This document shows positions 1-8,668 of a DNA stretch of 64,000 bases, piece after piece. This stretch comes from Planctomycetota bacterium. GTDB lineage: Bacteria; Planctomycetota; UBA8742; UBA2392. The stretch spans positions 79,242 to 143,241 of the forward strand of contig JAHBYA010000011.1 in assembly GCA_019636195.1 (NCBI GenBank), given 5' to 3'. The number at the start of each line of letters is the position of its first letter. The stretch's first letter is position 1. The notes beneath the pieces are model-generated. The model had not been told where the DNA came from, searched no databases, and saw nothing but the letters and a program-made list of their open reading frames with translations. Position numbers and translations under genes: made by a program.

Positions 1-602
1 ATCTCGCGCAGGACCTTGGTGGCGTTGGTGTCTTTGGCGCTGCGCCACAATGCGATGGCAAGCGGCGCGCGGATCTCGGGGTCAAACACCTGCTCAAGCA
101 ACGCCTTGCGCAACAGCTCTTCGTGGCGCGTGCTGGCCACGGCGCCCAGCACCTCAGCGGCGGCAACGCGCGTTGCCGCGTCGCCATCGGCCACGACCAT
201 GCCCAGCAGGCCCTTTACGCCGAAGTCCCAGCCGCCGTTTTCAAGGCTGCCCAGCGTCCAGGCGGCGCGGTAGCCGGCAATGCGCGGCAGGGCCGGCAGC
301 TTGGGCACGCGCGCCTGCAGCTCAGGGGCGATGCTGCGGCCAAGGTCTTCAATGCTTTCCGCCAGCTTGAATGCGTCAGGCAGGGCCTTTGCGCCCTCAA
401 GGCGCGTGAGAAGGCCGTCGAGTTCCTTGAGCAGCGCTTCGCGGGTGGCTTTGCCGGCGGCTGAATTGTCGCCGTCTTTCTGGACCAGGATTTCGTCAAG
501 GCCTTCGCGGCCGGCTGGCTGGGGTGCGGGATCGGGCGCGGGGGTGTCGGTGCGTGAGCACGCGGTGATCAGCAGCAGGCAAAGAATGGCGAACTTCTTC
601 AT
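1..602 (-). CDS. HEAT-like repeat lipoprotein, C-terminus beyond window
   Basis: The reading frame is open from the ATG at 602 to the window edge, about 200 codons. It begins with a short lipoprotein signal: basic start MKK, hydrophobic run, then a lipobox ending ITAC at residue 15, followed by a Pro/Ala/Asp-rich linker. From about residue 40 the sequence is helical and Ala/Leu/Glu-rich, with units resembling HEAT repeats (for example GDAATRVAAAEVLGAV and PEIRAPLAIALWRSA). HEAT proteins are binding scaffolds; no enzymatic motif is visible. A purine-rich GAGAG lies just before the start as a weak ribosome site. It is divergent from the copper ATPase, with 159 bp between them. The family assignment is from repeat appearance only. 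Confidence 0.6.
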   Translation of the reverse strand, partial: MKKFAILCLLLITACSRTDTPAPDPAPQPAGREGLDEILVQKDGDNSAAGKATREALLKELDGLLTRLEGAKALPDAFKLAESIEDLGRSIAPELQARVPKLPALPRIAGYRAAWTLGSLENGGWDFGVKGLLGMVVADGDAATRVAAAEVLGAVASTRHEELLRKALLEQVFDPEIRAPLAIALWRSAKDTNATKVLRE

Positions 603-761
603 GGTGTCTCTCAGGCGACAGGTTACCAGACGTGTCGCATGATGCTTATACGCGGGTTACGGGCAACCAAGGCGCGGATTTTTGTGGAATCCGGAGTTTA
701 CTACGGTGGTGTTGTACAGTGAGGACCGGTTTGGCGGCACTGACCTTTGGCGGGACTGGAC

Positions 762-2993
762 ATGAACGCAGCGGCCTCACATCACAAACAGCTTCGGGTG
801 GACGGCATGAACTGCGCCCACTGCGCGCGCGCCGTCGAAAAGAGCCTCAAGGCCGTCCAGGGCATCAGCGGCGCCAGCGCCAACTTTGCCGCCGGCACGG
901 TGAACATTGAATTCAGCGGCATGCTGCCGGCCTGGGAGGCGCTTGAGCCCGCGGTCACCCGCGCCGGCTACACCCTTGTACGAGAAGAAGAAAAGCGCGA
1001 CCCCGCCCAGCACGCCCGCAACGAAGAACGCCGCAACCTGTGGCTGCTGCTGCTGGGCGTGGTGCTGGTGACGCCCGTGCTGGTCACGCACTTTGCGCAC
1101 CTGCACGGCGCCGGCTGGGACTGGATGAACTTGGCGCTGGCAGTGGTCATTCAGGCCACGGTCGGGCTGGACTTTTACAAGGGCGCAATCGCGGGCATTC
1201 GCACGCGGAACCTGGGCATGGACGTGCTGGTGAGCATCGGCATGGCGGCCGGGCTGGGCTATGGCGTGGCGCTGGTGCTGTTTGATATCGCGCTGCCGCA
1301 GGGCATCGACAAGCATGTCTATTTCGAAGCCGCGACGTTGCTGGTGGTGTTTCTGCGGCTCGGCAAGTACGTCGAGGCACGCGCCCGCGGCAACGCGCTG
1401 ACGGCCCTGCGCAGCCTGCTTGAGCTGGCCCCGGAAAAGGCCCGCGTGCGGCGCGGCGAAGTCATTGAGGTGCCTGCCGCCGAAGTGAAACTTGGCGAGG
1501 TATGCATTGTAAGCCCGGGCGGGCGCATCCCCGTCGATGGCGAAGTCGTGACCGGCGAGAGCGACGTCGATGAAGCCATGCTGACCGGCGAGCCGGTGCC
1601 GGTGGCGCGCCGCACCGGCGATGTCGTGCGCGCGGGCACCATCGCCACCAACGGCAACCTTGAAGTGCGGGCGACTGCCGTGGGCAGCGGCACGGCGCTG
1701 GCGCACATCGTGCGGCTCGTGGAAGAAGCGCAGGGCACCAAGGCCCCGATCCAGCGCTTTGCCGACCGCGTAAGCAACGTCTTCGTGCCCGTGGTGGTGA
1801 CGATCGCGCTGGTTTCGTTGGGGGTGTGGCTGGCCATCGGGGCGGACTTTTCGCGCGCGGCGACGCACGCGATTGCCGTGCTGGTGATTGCCTGCCCGTG
1901 CGCGCTGGGCATTGCCGTGCCTGCGGCCGTGATGATCGGCAGCGGGGCGGCGTTGCGCAGGAACATACTCGTGAAGAACGGTGCGGCGCTGGAGCGCATT
2001 TCACGGGCCGCCGTGTTCGCGTTCGACAAGACAGGCACACTGACACAGGGCAAGCCCGCCGTGCAGGAGATTGCAATCGCAGAAAGCGCGCTTGCGACAG
2101 ACGTGCACGCGGCGCTGGCCGTTGCCGCCGGGGCGTCCACCCACCCGTTTACGCAAGCGGTCGCGACCTGGATGCAGACGCACGCGTCCAGCCCTGAACA
2201 ACTCGCCCCGGCGACCGGTCAACGGCAGACAAAGGAACACGCCGGCCTGGGGCTGATTGTCGAGCATGATGGCCGCACGTACATTTTCGGCGCAGCGGCG
2301 CTGCTGGCGGAGCGCGCGATTGCCGTCCCCGAGTCTTTGGCTGCGCAAGCGCAAGCCATGCGCGCACGCGGCGAGTCGGTCAGCCTGCTGGCTGTGGACG
2401 GCCGCGTGCTGGCGGCGATCGGCTTTGCTGACGCGATCCGTGACGATGCCGCAGACGTGATCGCCCGCCTGAAGGCGTCGGGCGTGCGCACGGTGCTGAT
2501 CACCGGCGACCATGAGGCCGCGGCCAGGCGCGTGGCCGACGCATTGGGCCTGGACGAAGTATTCGCGGCGCAAAGCCCAGCCGCCAAGCTTGAGCGGATA
2601 GACGCGCTGAAGGCACGGGGCGTGGTGGCGATGGTGGGCGACGGGATCAATGACGCGCCGGCGCTGGCCCGCGCGGACGTGGGCGTGGCCATCGGCGGCG
2701 GCAGCGATGTCGCCAAGGAGACCGGCGACATCGTGCTGGTCAGCGGGCGGCTGGGCGACTTGCCGCTGGCGATTGAGCTGGGCCGCCGCAGCCTGCGCGC
2801 GATACGCCAGAACCTGTTTTTGAGCCTGTGCTACAACGCGATCGGGATACCGCTGGCGGCAGGGGTGCTGGTGTCGGCGGGGATTTTTCTGCCGCCCAGC
2901 TACGCGGCGCTGGCGATGGTGTTGAGTGACCTGAGTGTAGCCGGCAACTCGGCCCGCCTTGCCGCCGAGCTGCGAAGGGTGAAGCGTGCCTGA
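762..2993 (+). CDS. copA: Copper-type P1B heavy-metal translocating ATPase (CopA-like)
   Basis: This inner-membrane P-type ATPase of 743 residues most likely exports Cu(I) from the cytoplasm. One N-terminal HMA domain carries GMNCAHC (Cys18, Cys21). The core motifs are all present in order: TGES near residue 264, the membrane CPC near 378, phosphorylation site DKTGTLT near 422, TGDHE in the P domain, and GDGINDAP near 626. CPC plus YN in the seventh helix indicates the Cu+ class (P1B-1). The last helix reads MVLSDLSVAGNS, where typical CopA has M-x-x-S-S; the second Ser is Asp here. FixI/CcoI-type oxidase-assembly pumps share the CPC motif and cannot be excluded. The ATG at 762 was chosen over a TTG at 747 because GGCGGGA lies upstream at suitable spacing and the HMA domain begins soon after. 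Confidence 0.9.
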   Translation: MNAAASHHKQLRVDGMNCAHCARAVEKSLKAVQGISGASANFAAGTVNIEFSGMLPAWEALEPAVTRAGYTLVREEEKRDPAQHARNEERRNLWLLLLGVVLVTPVLVTHFAHLHGAGWDWMNLALAVVIQATVGLDFYKGAIAGIRTRNLGMDVLVSIGMAAGLGYGVALVLFDIALPQGIDKHVYFEAATLLVVFLRLGKYVEARARGNALTALRSLLELAPEKARVRRGEVIEVPAAEVKLGEVCIVSPGGRIPVDGEVVTGESDVDEAMLTGEPVPVARRTGDVVRAGTIATNGNLEVRATAVGSGTALAHIVRLVEEAQGTKAPIQRFADRVSNVFVPVVVTIALVSLGVWLAIGADFSRAATHAIAVLVIACPCALGIAVPAAVMIGSGAALRRNILVKNGAALERISRAAVFAFDKTGTLTQGKPAVQEIAIAESALATDVHAALAVAAGASTHPFTQAVATWMQTHASSPEQLAPATGQRQTKEHAGLGLIVEHDGRTYIFGAAALLAERAIAVPESLAAQAQAMRARGESVSLLAVDGRVLAAIGFADAIRDDAADVIARLKASGVRTVLITGDHEAAARRVADALGLDEVFAAQSPAAKLERIDALKARGVVAMVGDGINDAPALARADVGVAIGGGSDVAKETGDIVLVSGRLGDLPLAIELGRRSLRAIRQNLFLSLCYNAIGIPLAAGVLVSAGIFLPPSYAALAMVLSDLSVAGNSARLAAELRRVKRA

Positions 2994-3245
2994 GTCTCCG
3001 GTTGCGCTTGCGGCCCGGTGCCGCGCACTTACAATGTTCAGGCTTACTGGGGTGTGCGCCAGCCTGACGCTAAAGTTTGGGGCGCCGATGAATGTGCAAA
3101 GGGAGGCCCATCTCGTGCGGCTTCATTCATGCCCTCCTTCTCTGATGCAGAGGGACGGGTTGAGCCGGACGGAAGCCACCCACCTGCCTAAACAGGGTGC
3201 ACAAACTGTTCAGCGCAGCGGCACCTGCGGTTCGCTGAAAAGAGG

Positions 3246-3273
3246 ACGGGTCATAGCCAAGTGCATGGCCCGT
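3246..3273 (+). promoter_or_regulatory. Hairpin occluding the start codon of the 3265 gene
   Basis: ACGGGTCAT (3246-3254) can pair with ATGGCCCGT (3265-3273): nine pairs including one U-G, with a 10-nt loop. The right arm contains the ATG start codon, and T-rich sequence follows. It lies at the end of a 271-bp untranslated stretch (2994-3264) after the copper ATPase. The sequence is also compatible with a weak terminator, so both readings are open. No other gene is visible in 2994-3264. Confidence 0.4.
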
Positions 3274-4689
3274 TTTCGTTTTCTCGCGCACGTGACAGCC
3301 GCCGTGCTGATGCTGCTGTCAACCGCGCTTGCTCAGGACGCGCCCAAGGACTCGCTTTCCGACATCAAGGACGGCGTGGCCGCGCTTTCGCCGATTGCCG
3401 CGATCGCAGAGTCGCGGCTGGACAAGCCCGCCGGGCTGGCCCGCTGGCAGGGCGCGTGGTGGGCGATCAACGGCGCGCGCGGCGACAACACGCTTTGGCG
3501 GGCCGACGCCCCTGACTTCAAGGATGCGCGCCCGATGCCCGTTGAGGGCGCAACCGCCAACCGCTGGGAAGCCCTTGCCGTTCTGGGCGACGACCTGCTG
3601 GTCTGCGACACCGGCAACCCGCGCCGCGCCACCGAAGCCCTGAAGGCCTGGCGCGTGCGGCACGAAGAAGGACGCCTGCGCGTAGTCGCCGCCTACACCC
3701 TGAGCCAGCCCGACAAGCCGATCGACGCCGAGGCCGCGTTTACTATGGCCGGTACCTTGCACCTTGTAACCCGTGCCCGCGGCGATGAACGCACCGCCAT
3801 CTGGCGCTACCCGGAACTTTCCGCCGATCAGCCCAACAAGCCGGAGTTTGTGTGCAACCTCAACGCCACCGGCCATTGCGTCGTTACGGGTGCGGATTGC
3901 GACGGCAAGCATGTCGTGCTGCTGGCGCAGACCCGCCTGCTCACGCTGCCCGCCGACAAGCTCGACGCCATGCCCGACTCGGTGCGATTCTATGCCGGCG
4001 CCTGCAAGGCCTGCGCGCTGCACGAGGGGCAACTGGTCGTGCTCTCGGGTACGGACGTCTATGCGATCAACAACTTCGCGGCCCGCGGCCTGAGAAGCGC
4101 CATGCCCGCCATGCCCGCCGTGGAGCTGCCCCTTGAAGACGGCAAGTACGAGCCTGATGGCACCGGCGAAGCCTGGAAGGGCGGAGCATACGCCCTGCCG
4201 CTGAAAGGCATCAGCGAAGCCGAGCACGTGCGCTGGATGATCGGCGGCGCGCACCTGATGCTGGCCGGCAAGCTGCGCTACGACGGCGCCTTCACCAGCA
4301 GCAGCGAGCAGGGCTCAAGGCTTGGTGCGGGCCTGGCGCTGATGATCGGCAGCGGCGACGACGATTACCTGACCGGCGGAGAAAAGATCTTCTGGCTGGG
4401 CGACAACGGGCTGACTGGCCTGGACGCGTGGCTGCTTGATCCCGCGGGCATGAAGCTGGCGCCGCTGAAAGGCGTGGCGGTCGCGGGCGAAGTCAAGGAA
4501 GGCTGGCTGACGTTTGAGTACGCGATTCCGCTGACGGCGCTGTTTGGGGAAGGCAAGCTGCCCGATGCCTTCCGGGCGAACCTGTGGGGTTTCAACCTGC
4601 GCAAGTCTGAGCCGCGGCTGACCGGCGCCAACTTCGGGTGTATCAACCATCCGTACACTTGGGCGCGCACCCGTATCGTCGTGCGCTAG
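3265..4689 (+). CDS. Secreted propeller-like protein with CBM9-like C-terminus
   Basis: The 474-residue product begins with a clear signal peptide (MARFRFLAHV, hydrophobic core, STALAQ cleavage region), so it is exported. Residues about 50-330 contain repeated short beta-rich units of the kind found in propellers, such as WEALAVLGDDLLVCDTG and AAFTMAGTLHLVT. The C-terminal 100 residues (GWLTFEYAIPLTALF, then LWGFNLRKSEP) resemble the CBM9/DOMON-type carbohydrate-binding fold. No catalytic motif was recognised. The frame is open upstream to 2986, but that extension has no protein-like composition and the signal peptide fixes the start at 3265. It ends in a CTAG shared with the stop of the opposing gene. 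The function is unknown; a surface or periplasmic binding role is inferred. Confidence 0.6.
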   Translation: MARFRFLAHVTAAVLMLLSTALAQDAPKDSLSDIKDGVAALSPIAAIAESRLDKPAGLARWQGAWWAINGARGDNTLWRADAPDFKDARPMPVEGATANRWEALAVLGDDLLVCDTGNPRRATEALKAWRVRHEEGRLRVVAAYTLSQPDKPIDAEAAFTMAGTLHLVTRARGDERTAIWRYPELSADQPNKPEFVCNLNATGHCVVTGADCDGKHVVLLAQTRLLTLPADKLDAMPDSVRFYAGACKACALHEGQLVVLSGTDVYAINNFAARGLRSAMPAMPAVELPLEDGKYEPDGTGEAWKGGAYALPLKGISEAEHVRWMIGGAHLMLAGKLRYDGAFTSSSEQGSRLGAGLALMIGSGDDDYLTGGEKIFWLGDNGLTGLDAWLLDPAGMKLAPLKGVAVAGEVKEGWLTFEYAIPLTALFGEGKLPDAFRANLWGFNLRKSEPRLTGANFGCINHPYTWARTRIVVR

Positions 4690-5528
4690 AACGCCAGCGG
4701 CGCCACGCCGCCGCCGCCCTCGTCGGTTGAGATACGGCCGTCCGCCTCAATGGCAACCCTGAGCATGTCGTGGCCGAGCCGCGCCCAGGCGGGCAGTTCG
4801 GCGTTTATCTGGTCGTGTTCAAGGTCGTGGTTGATGTGGGTAAAGAACACGCGCTCAACGCCGACCTGCTGCGCGATGTGCAGCGCCTTGCCCAGGCTCA
4901 GGTGCGTGGGGTGCGGCGCCCGGCGCAGTGCGTCAAGGATCAGCAGGCGCACACCCTTGAGCTTGGCGATGCTGGTGTCCGGCACCTCGTTGGTGTCGGT
5001 GATGTACGCGCAGTCCCCGACCCGAAAGCCCGCCACGCGCATGTTGCCATGCACGACCGGGATAGGCGTGACCGCAACGCCCGCCACGACAAAGGGCTCG
5101 TGCTCAAAGACGTGCGTGTCAAAGCGCGCGATGCCCTTGTAGTCGTAGTCTTCGTCAAACAGGTACCCGAACGCACGCCTCAGCTGCGCAAGCGACTCAG
5201 GGTACGCAAACAGCTGCAAGCGCTCGCGCCCGCCGCCCCAGTACAGGCCCCGCAGGTCGTCCAGCCCGTGGCAATGGTCGGCGTGGGTGTGGGTGATCAG
5301 CACGCCATGCACGCTGCTGAGGTTCGCGCGCAATGCCTGCATGCGCACGTCGGGCGTTACATCGACCAGCAGGCGGCGCTCATCTTCACCCTCGCCCACG
5401 CGGAACAGGATGCTGCTGCGCAAGCGCTTGTTGCGCGGATTGGCCGAATGGCAGACCCGGCAGTCACAGCCGATGGTGGGTATGCCGCTGCTGGTGCCGC
5501 TGCCGAGGAATTCCATCTCAACGCGCAT
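4686..5528 (-). CDS. MBL-fold metallohydrolase, PhnP-like phosphodiesterase
   Basis: This 280-residue cytoplasmic protein starts with the FLGSGTSSGIP strand-loop of the PhnP/YycJ branch of the metallo-beta-lactamase superfamily. The metal-binding motif THTHADHCHGLDD is intact, followed by a later VVHGNM His, an ITDTNE Asp and FFTHINHD His, so two metal ions should be bound. A Cys pair (GCDCRVC) after the first loop is typical of PhnP proteins and could hold a structural zinc. PhnP cleaves cyclic ribose phosphates, but there are no phn genes here, so only a phosphodiesterase role is proposed. ATG at 5528 was used; the internal ATG at 5516 (MEFLGSG) is also plausible because family members usually start just before this strand. 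Confidence 0.75.
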   Translation of the reverse strand: MRVEMEFLGSGTSSGIPTIGCDCRVCHSANPRNKRLRSSILFRVGEGEDERRLLVDVTPDVRMQALRANLSSVHGVLITHTHADHCHGLDDLRGLYWGGGRERLQLFAYPESLAQLRRAFGYLFDEDYDYKGIARFDTHVFEHEPFVVAGVAVTPIPVVHGNMRVAGFRVGDCAYITDTNEVPDTSIAKLKGVRLLILDALRRAPHPTHLSLGKALHIAQQVGVERVFFTHINHDLEHDQINAELPAWARLGHDMLRVAIEADGRISTDEGGGGVAPLAF

Positions 5529-5611
5529 GGGGGCAGGTTAGCGCCTGCGCCGCAAAACGCCAAAGCTGTTGCTGCGTGCAGGGCCGGCGCACGGTAAACT
5601 GCAAGTCCGGG

Positions 5612-5639
5612 TTGACGATTGATAATGACGTGATAGACT
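5612..5639 (+). promoter_or_regulatory. Candidate sigma-70 promoter for the C45-type gene
   Basis: TTGACG (5612-5617, 5/6 to consensus), a 16-nt spacer and TAGACT (5634-5639, 4/6) give a plausible promoter about 25 bp before the start at 5664. The -10 box is embedded in the perfect palindrome at 5623-5653. Confidence 0.5.
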
Positions 5640-5653
5640 ATATCACGTCATTA
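5623..5653. promoter_or_regulatory. Perfect 31-bp palindromic operator candidate
   Basis: TAATGACGTGATA (5623-5635) and its exact reverse complement (5641-5653) flank a GACTA spacer. Thirteen perfect pairs in an intergenic region of high-GC DNA are very unlikely by chance. The left arm and spacer cover the proposed -10 box, so a bound dimeric regulator would block RNA polymerase. The arm is not GC-rich and has no T-run, so a terminator is unlikely. Confidence 0.65.
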
Positions 5654-5663
5654 TGGGGGTTGC

Positions 5664-6935
5664 ATGCCGCGATGGCGCAAGAAACTGCCGTTCCGTGAAC
5701 TGGGCATCGGACTGAAGATGCTGCGCGGCTGGCGCCTGAACCGCGCGCGCCACATCACGCCGTTTCGCGAACTTGAACTGCCGCACGGCAGCCTGCAATT
5801 GGTGGACGGCATCCCGCTGGTGCGGGTGCGCGGCACGCACCGCGAAATGGGCCGCGCGCTGGGCACGCTGGTCGGCGTACAGGCCGCCGAGACCTTTCAC
5901 AGCTACATGCGCTGCTTTGCCCCGGACTTTCGCGGCGACCTGGCGCTGGCCCGCGAAATGGAGCCCAACCTGCCGCCATGGCTGATCGACGAAATGCGCG
6001 GCTTTGCCGAGACCAGCGAGCTGAGCTACGACGAAATGCTGGTCGGCCAGTGCTTTCTTGACATCCACAAAGTCGCAGCGTGCAGCACGATCGCGGCGCA
6101 CGGCAAGTTCACGCGCGACGGCCAGATGCTTCTGGGCCGCAACCTGGATTTCCCCAGCCTGAACATCGCCGACGAAGCCAACATCGTCGTGGTCTATGAA
6201 CCGGAAGGGGCCGGCAAAGCTTCGCTCGGGAAGGACGAAGCTGAGCACGGCGACGCGCGGCATGCGCAACGCCGGGCCCCTTACCGCTACGCCGGCGTCA
6301 CCTGGCCCGGCTTTCTGGGCATCCTGACCGGCCTGAACGACGCCGGGCTGGCGCTTTCGATGATGCTCGTGTACGGCCAGTCGCGCCATGAGCACTTGAC
6401 GGGTCAACCCTTCCCGACCGTCTTCCGCCGACTGCTGCACGAGTGCGCCACCGTGCGCCAGGCCGACGCATTGCTCTCCACCAAGCCCTACTGCACAGCC
6501 ACCAACCTGATCCTGGGCGACTGCACCGGCCAGGCCGCGCGCTTTCAACTGCACCCGCGCCAGCCGATCGTTGAATACACCAGCGACGACTGCCCCGCCA
6601 TCGCGTGCACCAACCATTACCACGACCGGCGCATCAAGGGCTTCGCGTTCACCTGGTTCAGCAGCGTGGTGCGCTACAACAAGATCGCAAAGCGTATCCA
6701 GGCCGGACAGGTGTGGGACGACGACGCGATCAAGGCTTCGTTGCAGGCCACGGGCATCCCCGCGATCAACCTGCAGCGCACCATCATGCGCCCCGGGCAG
6801 GGCAGCATGGCCGTCAGCTTCGAAAACAACGGCCGCGGCCCCGGACGCTGGGTTGAGCTGCCCCGTGAACTGCTGTTCGGCGAAACTGCAACACAGCCCG
6901 TTTCCATGCCGGAAGCCGCCGCAGTGGCCGGCTAG
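5664..6935 (+). CDS. C45-family autoproteolytic acyltransferase/hydrolase
   Basis: The 423-residue protein resembles the acyl-CoA:6-aminopenicillanate acyltransferase (peptidase C45) branch of Ntn hydrolases. Visible support: an N-terminal LVRVRGTHREMGRALG segment, as in this family, then AACSTIAAHGK with Cys140 as the expected nucleophile released by self-cleavage, followed by GRNLDFPS (the usual N-x-D-F after the new N-terminus) and ACTNHYHD further on. Family members cleave or transfer acyl groups on amides; the substrate here is unknown. There is no signal peptide, though the first 25 residues are strongly basic. GGGGGT precedes the ATG. It is divergent from the MBL gene, has its own promoter with a palindromic operator, and ends in a CTAG shared with the stop of the next gene. 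Confidence 0.75.
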   Translation: MPRWRKKLPFRELGIGLKMLRGWRLNRARHITPFRELELPHGSLQLVDGIPLVRVRGTHREMGRALGTLVGVQAAETFHSYMRCFAPDFRGDLALAREMEPNLPPWLIDEMRGFAETSELSYDEMLVGQCFLDIHKVAACSTIAAHGKFTRDGQMLLGRNLDFPSLNIADEANIVVVYEPEGAGKASLGKDEAEHGDARHAQRRAPYRYAGVTWPGFLGILTGLNDAGLALSMMLVYGQSRHEHLTGQPFPTVFRRLLHECATVRQADALLSTKPYCTATNLILGDCTGQAARFQLHPRQPIVEYTSDDCPAIACTNHYHDRRIKGFAFTWFSSVVRYNKIAKRIQAGQVWDDDAIKASLQATGIPAINLQRTIMRPGQGSMAVSFENNGRGPGRWVELPRELLFGETATQPVSMPEAAAVAG

Positions 6936-8668
6936 CGGCGAAGGCCCGGCAGAGTGTAGCCCCTGCGGGCTTCGTCAATGCGGTACCAGCCGGTCTGGCC
7001 TTCGCCCTCGAGCTGCGCGATGTGGGTGACCTTCAGCTCAAGGTAGCTTTTGAGTTCTTCAATCGTCACCTGGCGGTCGCGGTTGGCGTCGGCCTCGCCG
7101 CCCAGGCCCTGCAGGGCAAAACTGCTGAACAACCCGTGCGCAAGGTCGTCGATTTCAAGGGCCGGCATGGGTGCGCCGTCAACCTCGGCGCTGCTGCTGG
7201 CCAGCAGGTTGACGGCTGTGCCGCGTGCGCGCGCGCGGGCAATCACGTCATCAAGTCGGCAACCTTTGGCGCCGTTTGCGCGCACCGCCGCCAGCGCCTC
7301 GGGCGTCGTTGCGCAGCGTTTGTCGGCCGGCGCGTTGAAGCTGCAATCCAGCACCAGCGTCAGGGTGCGCGGCCGGTTTGCGAGCAGCAGGTCCAGCAGC
7401 GCGTTCAGCGGCATCCTCTCGGGCGCGGCGCCCGCGGGCTGCGCCAGAACAAGGTGCAGCTCGCCCTTGTCGTCCATGCTGCCGACGCCGCTGAAATACA
7501 GGATTACGTCGTCGTTGCCGCGCGCCAGCGTGGCGATGTCGCGCGCCGCCTGCTCAACGGCGCGGCGCGTCGCGCGAGGACCCACGGCTGCGCGCAGCGC
7601 GCCCTCCGGCACCGCGTCGTTGGCGGCTTCCACGGCCTGCGCCGCGAACTCCTGCGCGTCGCGGGCGGCAAAGCGCGTCAGCGGCACACCCGCCTGGCCC
7701 GCGCCGTCAACGCCGATCACCAGCGCCAGCCGACGGCGGATGCCGGCCCGGAACCGCTCCGTCTCAGATAGCGGCTTCAGTTCGGTGGTCACGTAACGCA
7801 GCGCGGCCTTGTAGGCCTCATTCTCCGCAATCGGCATCAGCTTGCCGCCGATTTTCTGCCAGTTGCTTTCATCGAAGTGGCTGGGCGTGCTGTAGATGCT
7901 GAACAGGTTGAAGCCTTCGTCAAAGTCATCCAGGCTGCGGATGATGGTGTCCGGCGGTTGCAGGCGCTTGCCCGCCAGCTCTTCGTCGCGATTGGTCGGG
8001 TACAGCTTCAGGTCAACATGCAGGTGGGCGTCAAAGTCTTCATCGGCAATGAACCACGAGAAAATCGGGCTCACCATCCACCAGATGAACATGTTCCAGC
8101 CATAGGCGCCGTTGCTGTCCACATAGCCGATGTCGTGGCGCTTGAGCGTGGGCACGATGATGATGTCCAGCCCCTGCTTCAGGGCGGCGGCCTGCAGGTC
8201 GGCACGGCTGGTGTCCGCGGTGGCGCCTTCGATGGCCTCAACGGACTGGAACATGCGGTACTGGCGCAGGACGTCAAGCATCTGGCGGTGCAGGCCTTCG
8301 GGTCCATTCAGCCGTTCGTCGTCGGGCACCAGCACCCAGCGTTTGGTGTTTTCGACGTTGCTGCGCTTGTCGTCGATTTCCAGCGCCATCCGGAACGGGG
8401 CCAGCCCCACGCGCAGCGGCAGCGGCTGCCAGTCGGACGGGATGATCTTCTCGCGCTCGACGTCGGCTTTCAGGTCGGGCGTTTCGATGTTGCTGCAGGA
8501 TGCGAGCAGGCCGGCAAGCACCAACAGCGCCGCCAGGCGCGGCAGGCTTGAAAGCAAGGTTTTCGGTGCTCGGTGTTGCAATGCCCGGCCCTGTGCCACG
8601 CTGCTTCGGCGCTGGTGGCGAACACCGCACACCACACGCCGAACGCCGCACCCAAGATCACTCTCCAT
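6932..8668 (-). CDS. Lipoprotein with inactive caspase-like (C14) domain and EF-hand-like motif
   Basis: From the ATG at 8668 the product is 578 residues with a lipobox LLASC at about residue 58. A TTG at 8557 would give a compact 20-residue lipoprotein signal and is the main alternative start. Residues about 70-280 form a domain seen in bacterial stress lipoproteins. Residues about 320-490 follow the caspase fold: RRRLALVIGVD, then ILYFSGVG, then LVLDCSFNA. Active bacterial caspases have SGHG and D-C-C or D-A-C at these places, so the catalytic His is Val (about residue 393) and the catalytic Cys is Ser (about 439). DANRDRQVTIEE near residue 522 is an EF-hand-like calcium loop. The start overlaps the kinase stop by 11 bp, so the genes are probably translationally coupled. 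Confidence 0.75.
   Translation of the reverse strand: MESDLGCGVRRVVCGVRHQRRSSVAQGRALQHRAPKTLLSSLPRLAALLVLAGLLASCSNIETPDLKADVEREKIIPSDWQPLPLRVGLAPFRMALEIDDKRSNVENTKRWVLVPDDERLNGPEGLHRQMLDVLRQYRMFQSVEAIEGATADTSRADLQAAALKQGLDIIIVPTLKRHDIGYVDSNGAYGWNMFIWWMVSPIFSWFIADEDFDAHLHVDLKLYPTNRDEELAGKRLQPPDTIIRSLDDFDEGFNLFSIYSTPSHFDESNWQKIGGKLMPIAENEAYKAALRYVTTELKPLSETERFRAGIRRRLALVIGVDGAGQAGVPLTRFAARDAQEFAAQAVEAANDAVPEGALRAAVGPRATRRAVEQAARDIATLARGNDDVILYFSGVGSMDDKGELHLVLAQPAGAAPERMPLNALLDLLLANRPRTLTLVLDCSFNAPADKRCATTPEALAAVRANGAKGCRLDDVIARARARGTAVNLLASSSAEVDGAPMPALEIDDLAHGLFSSFALQGLGGEADANRDRQVTIEELKSYLELKVTHIAQLEGEGQTGWYRIDEARRGYTLPGLRR

Noticed and set aside
3173..3188. Cobalamin riboswitch
   Set aside because: Only the 3' motif resembles it; the expected upstream B12 box and other conserved parts were not found. 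Kept only as a note.
2986..3264. N-terminal extension of the secreted propeller gene
   Set aside because: No protein-like composition; signal peptide at 3265 fixes the start.
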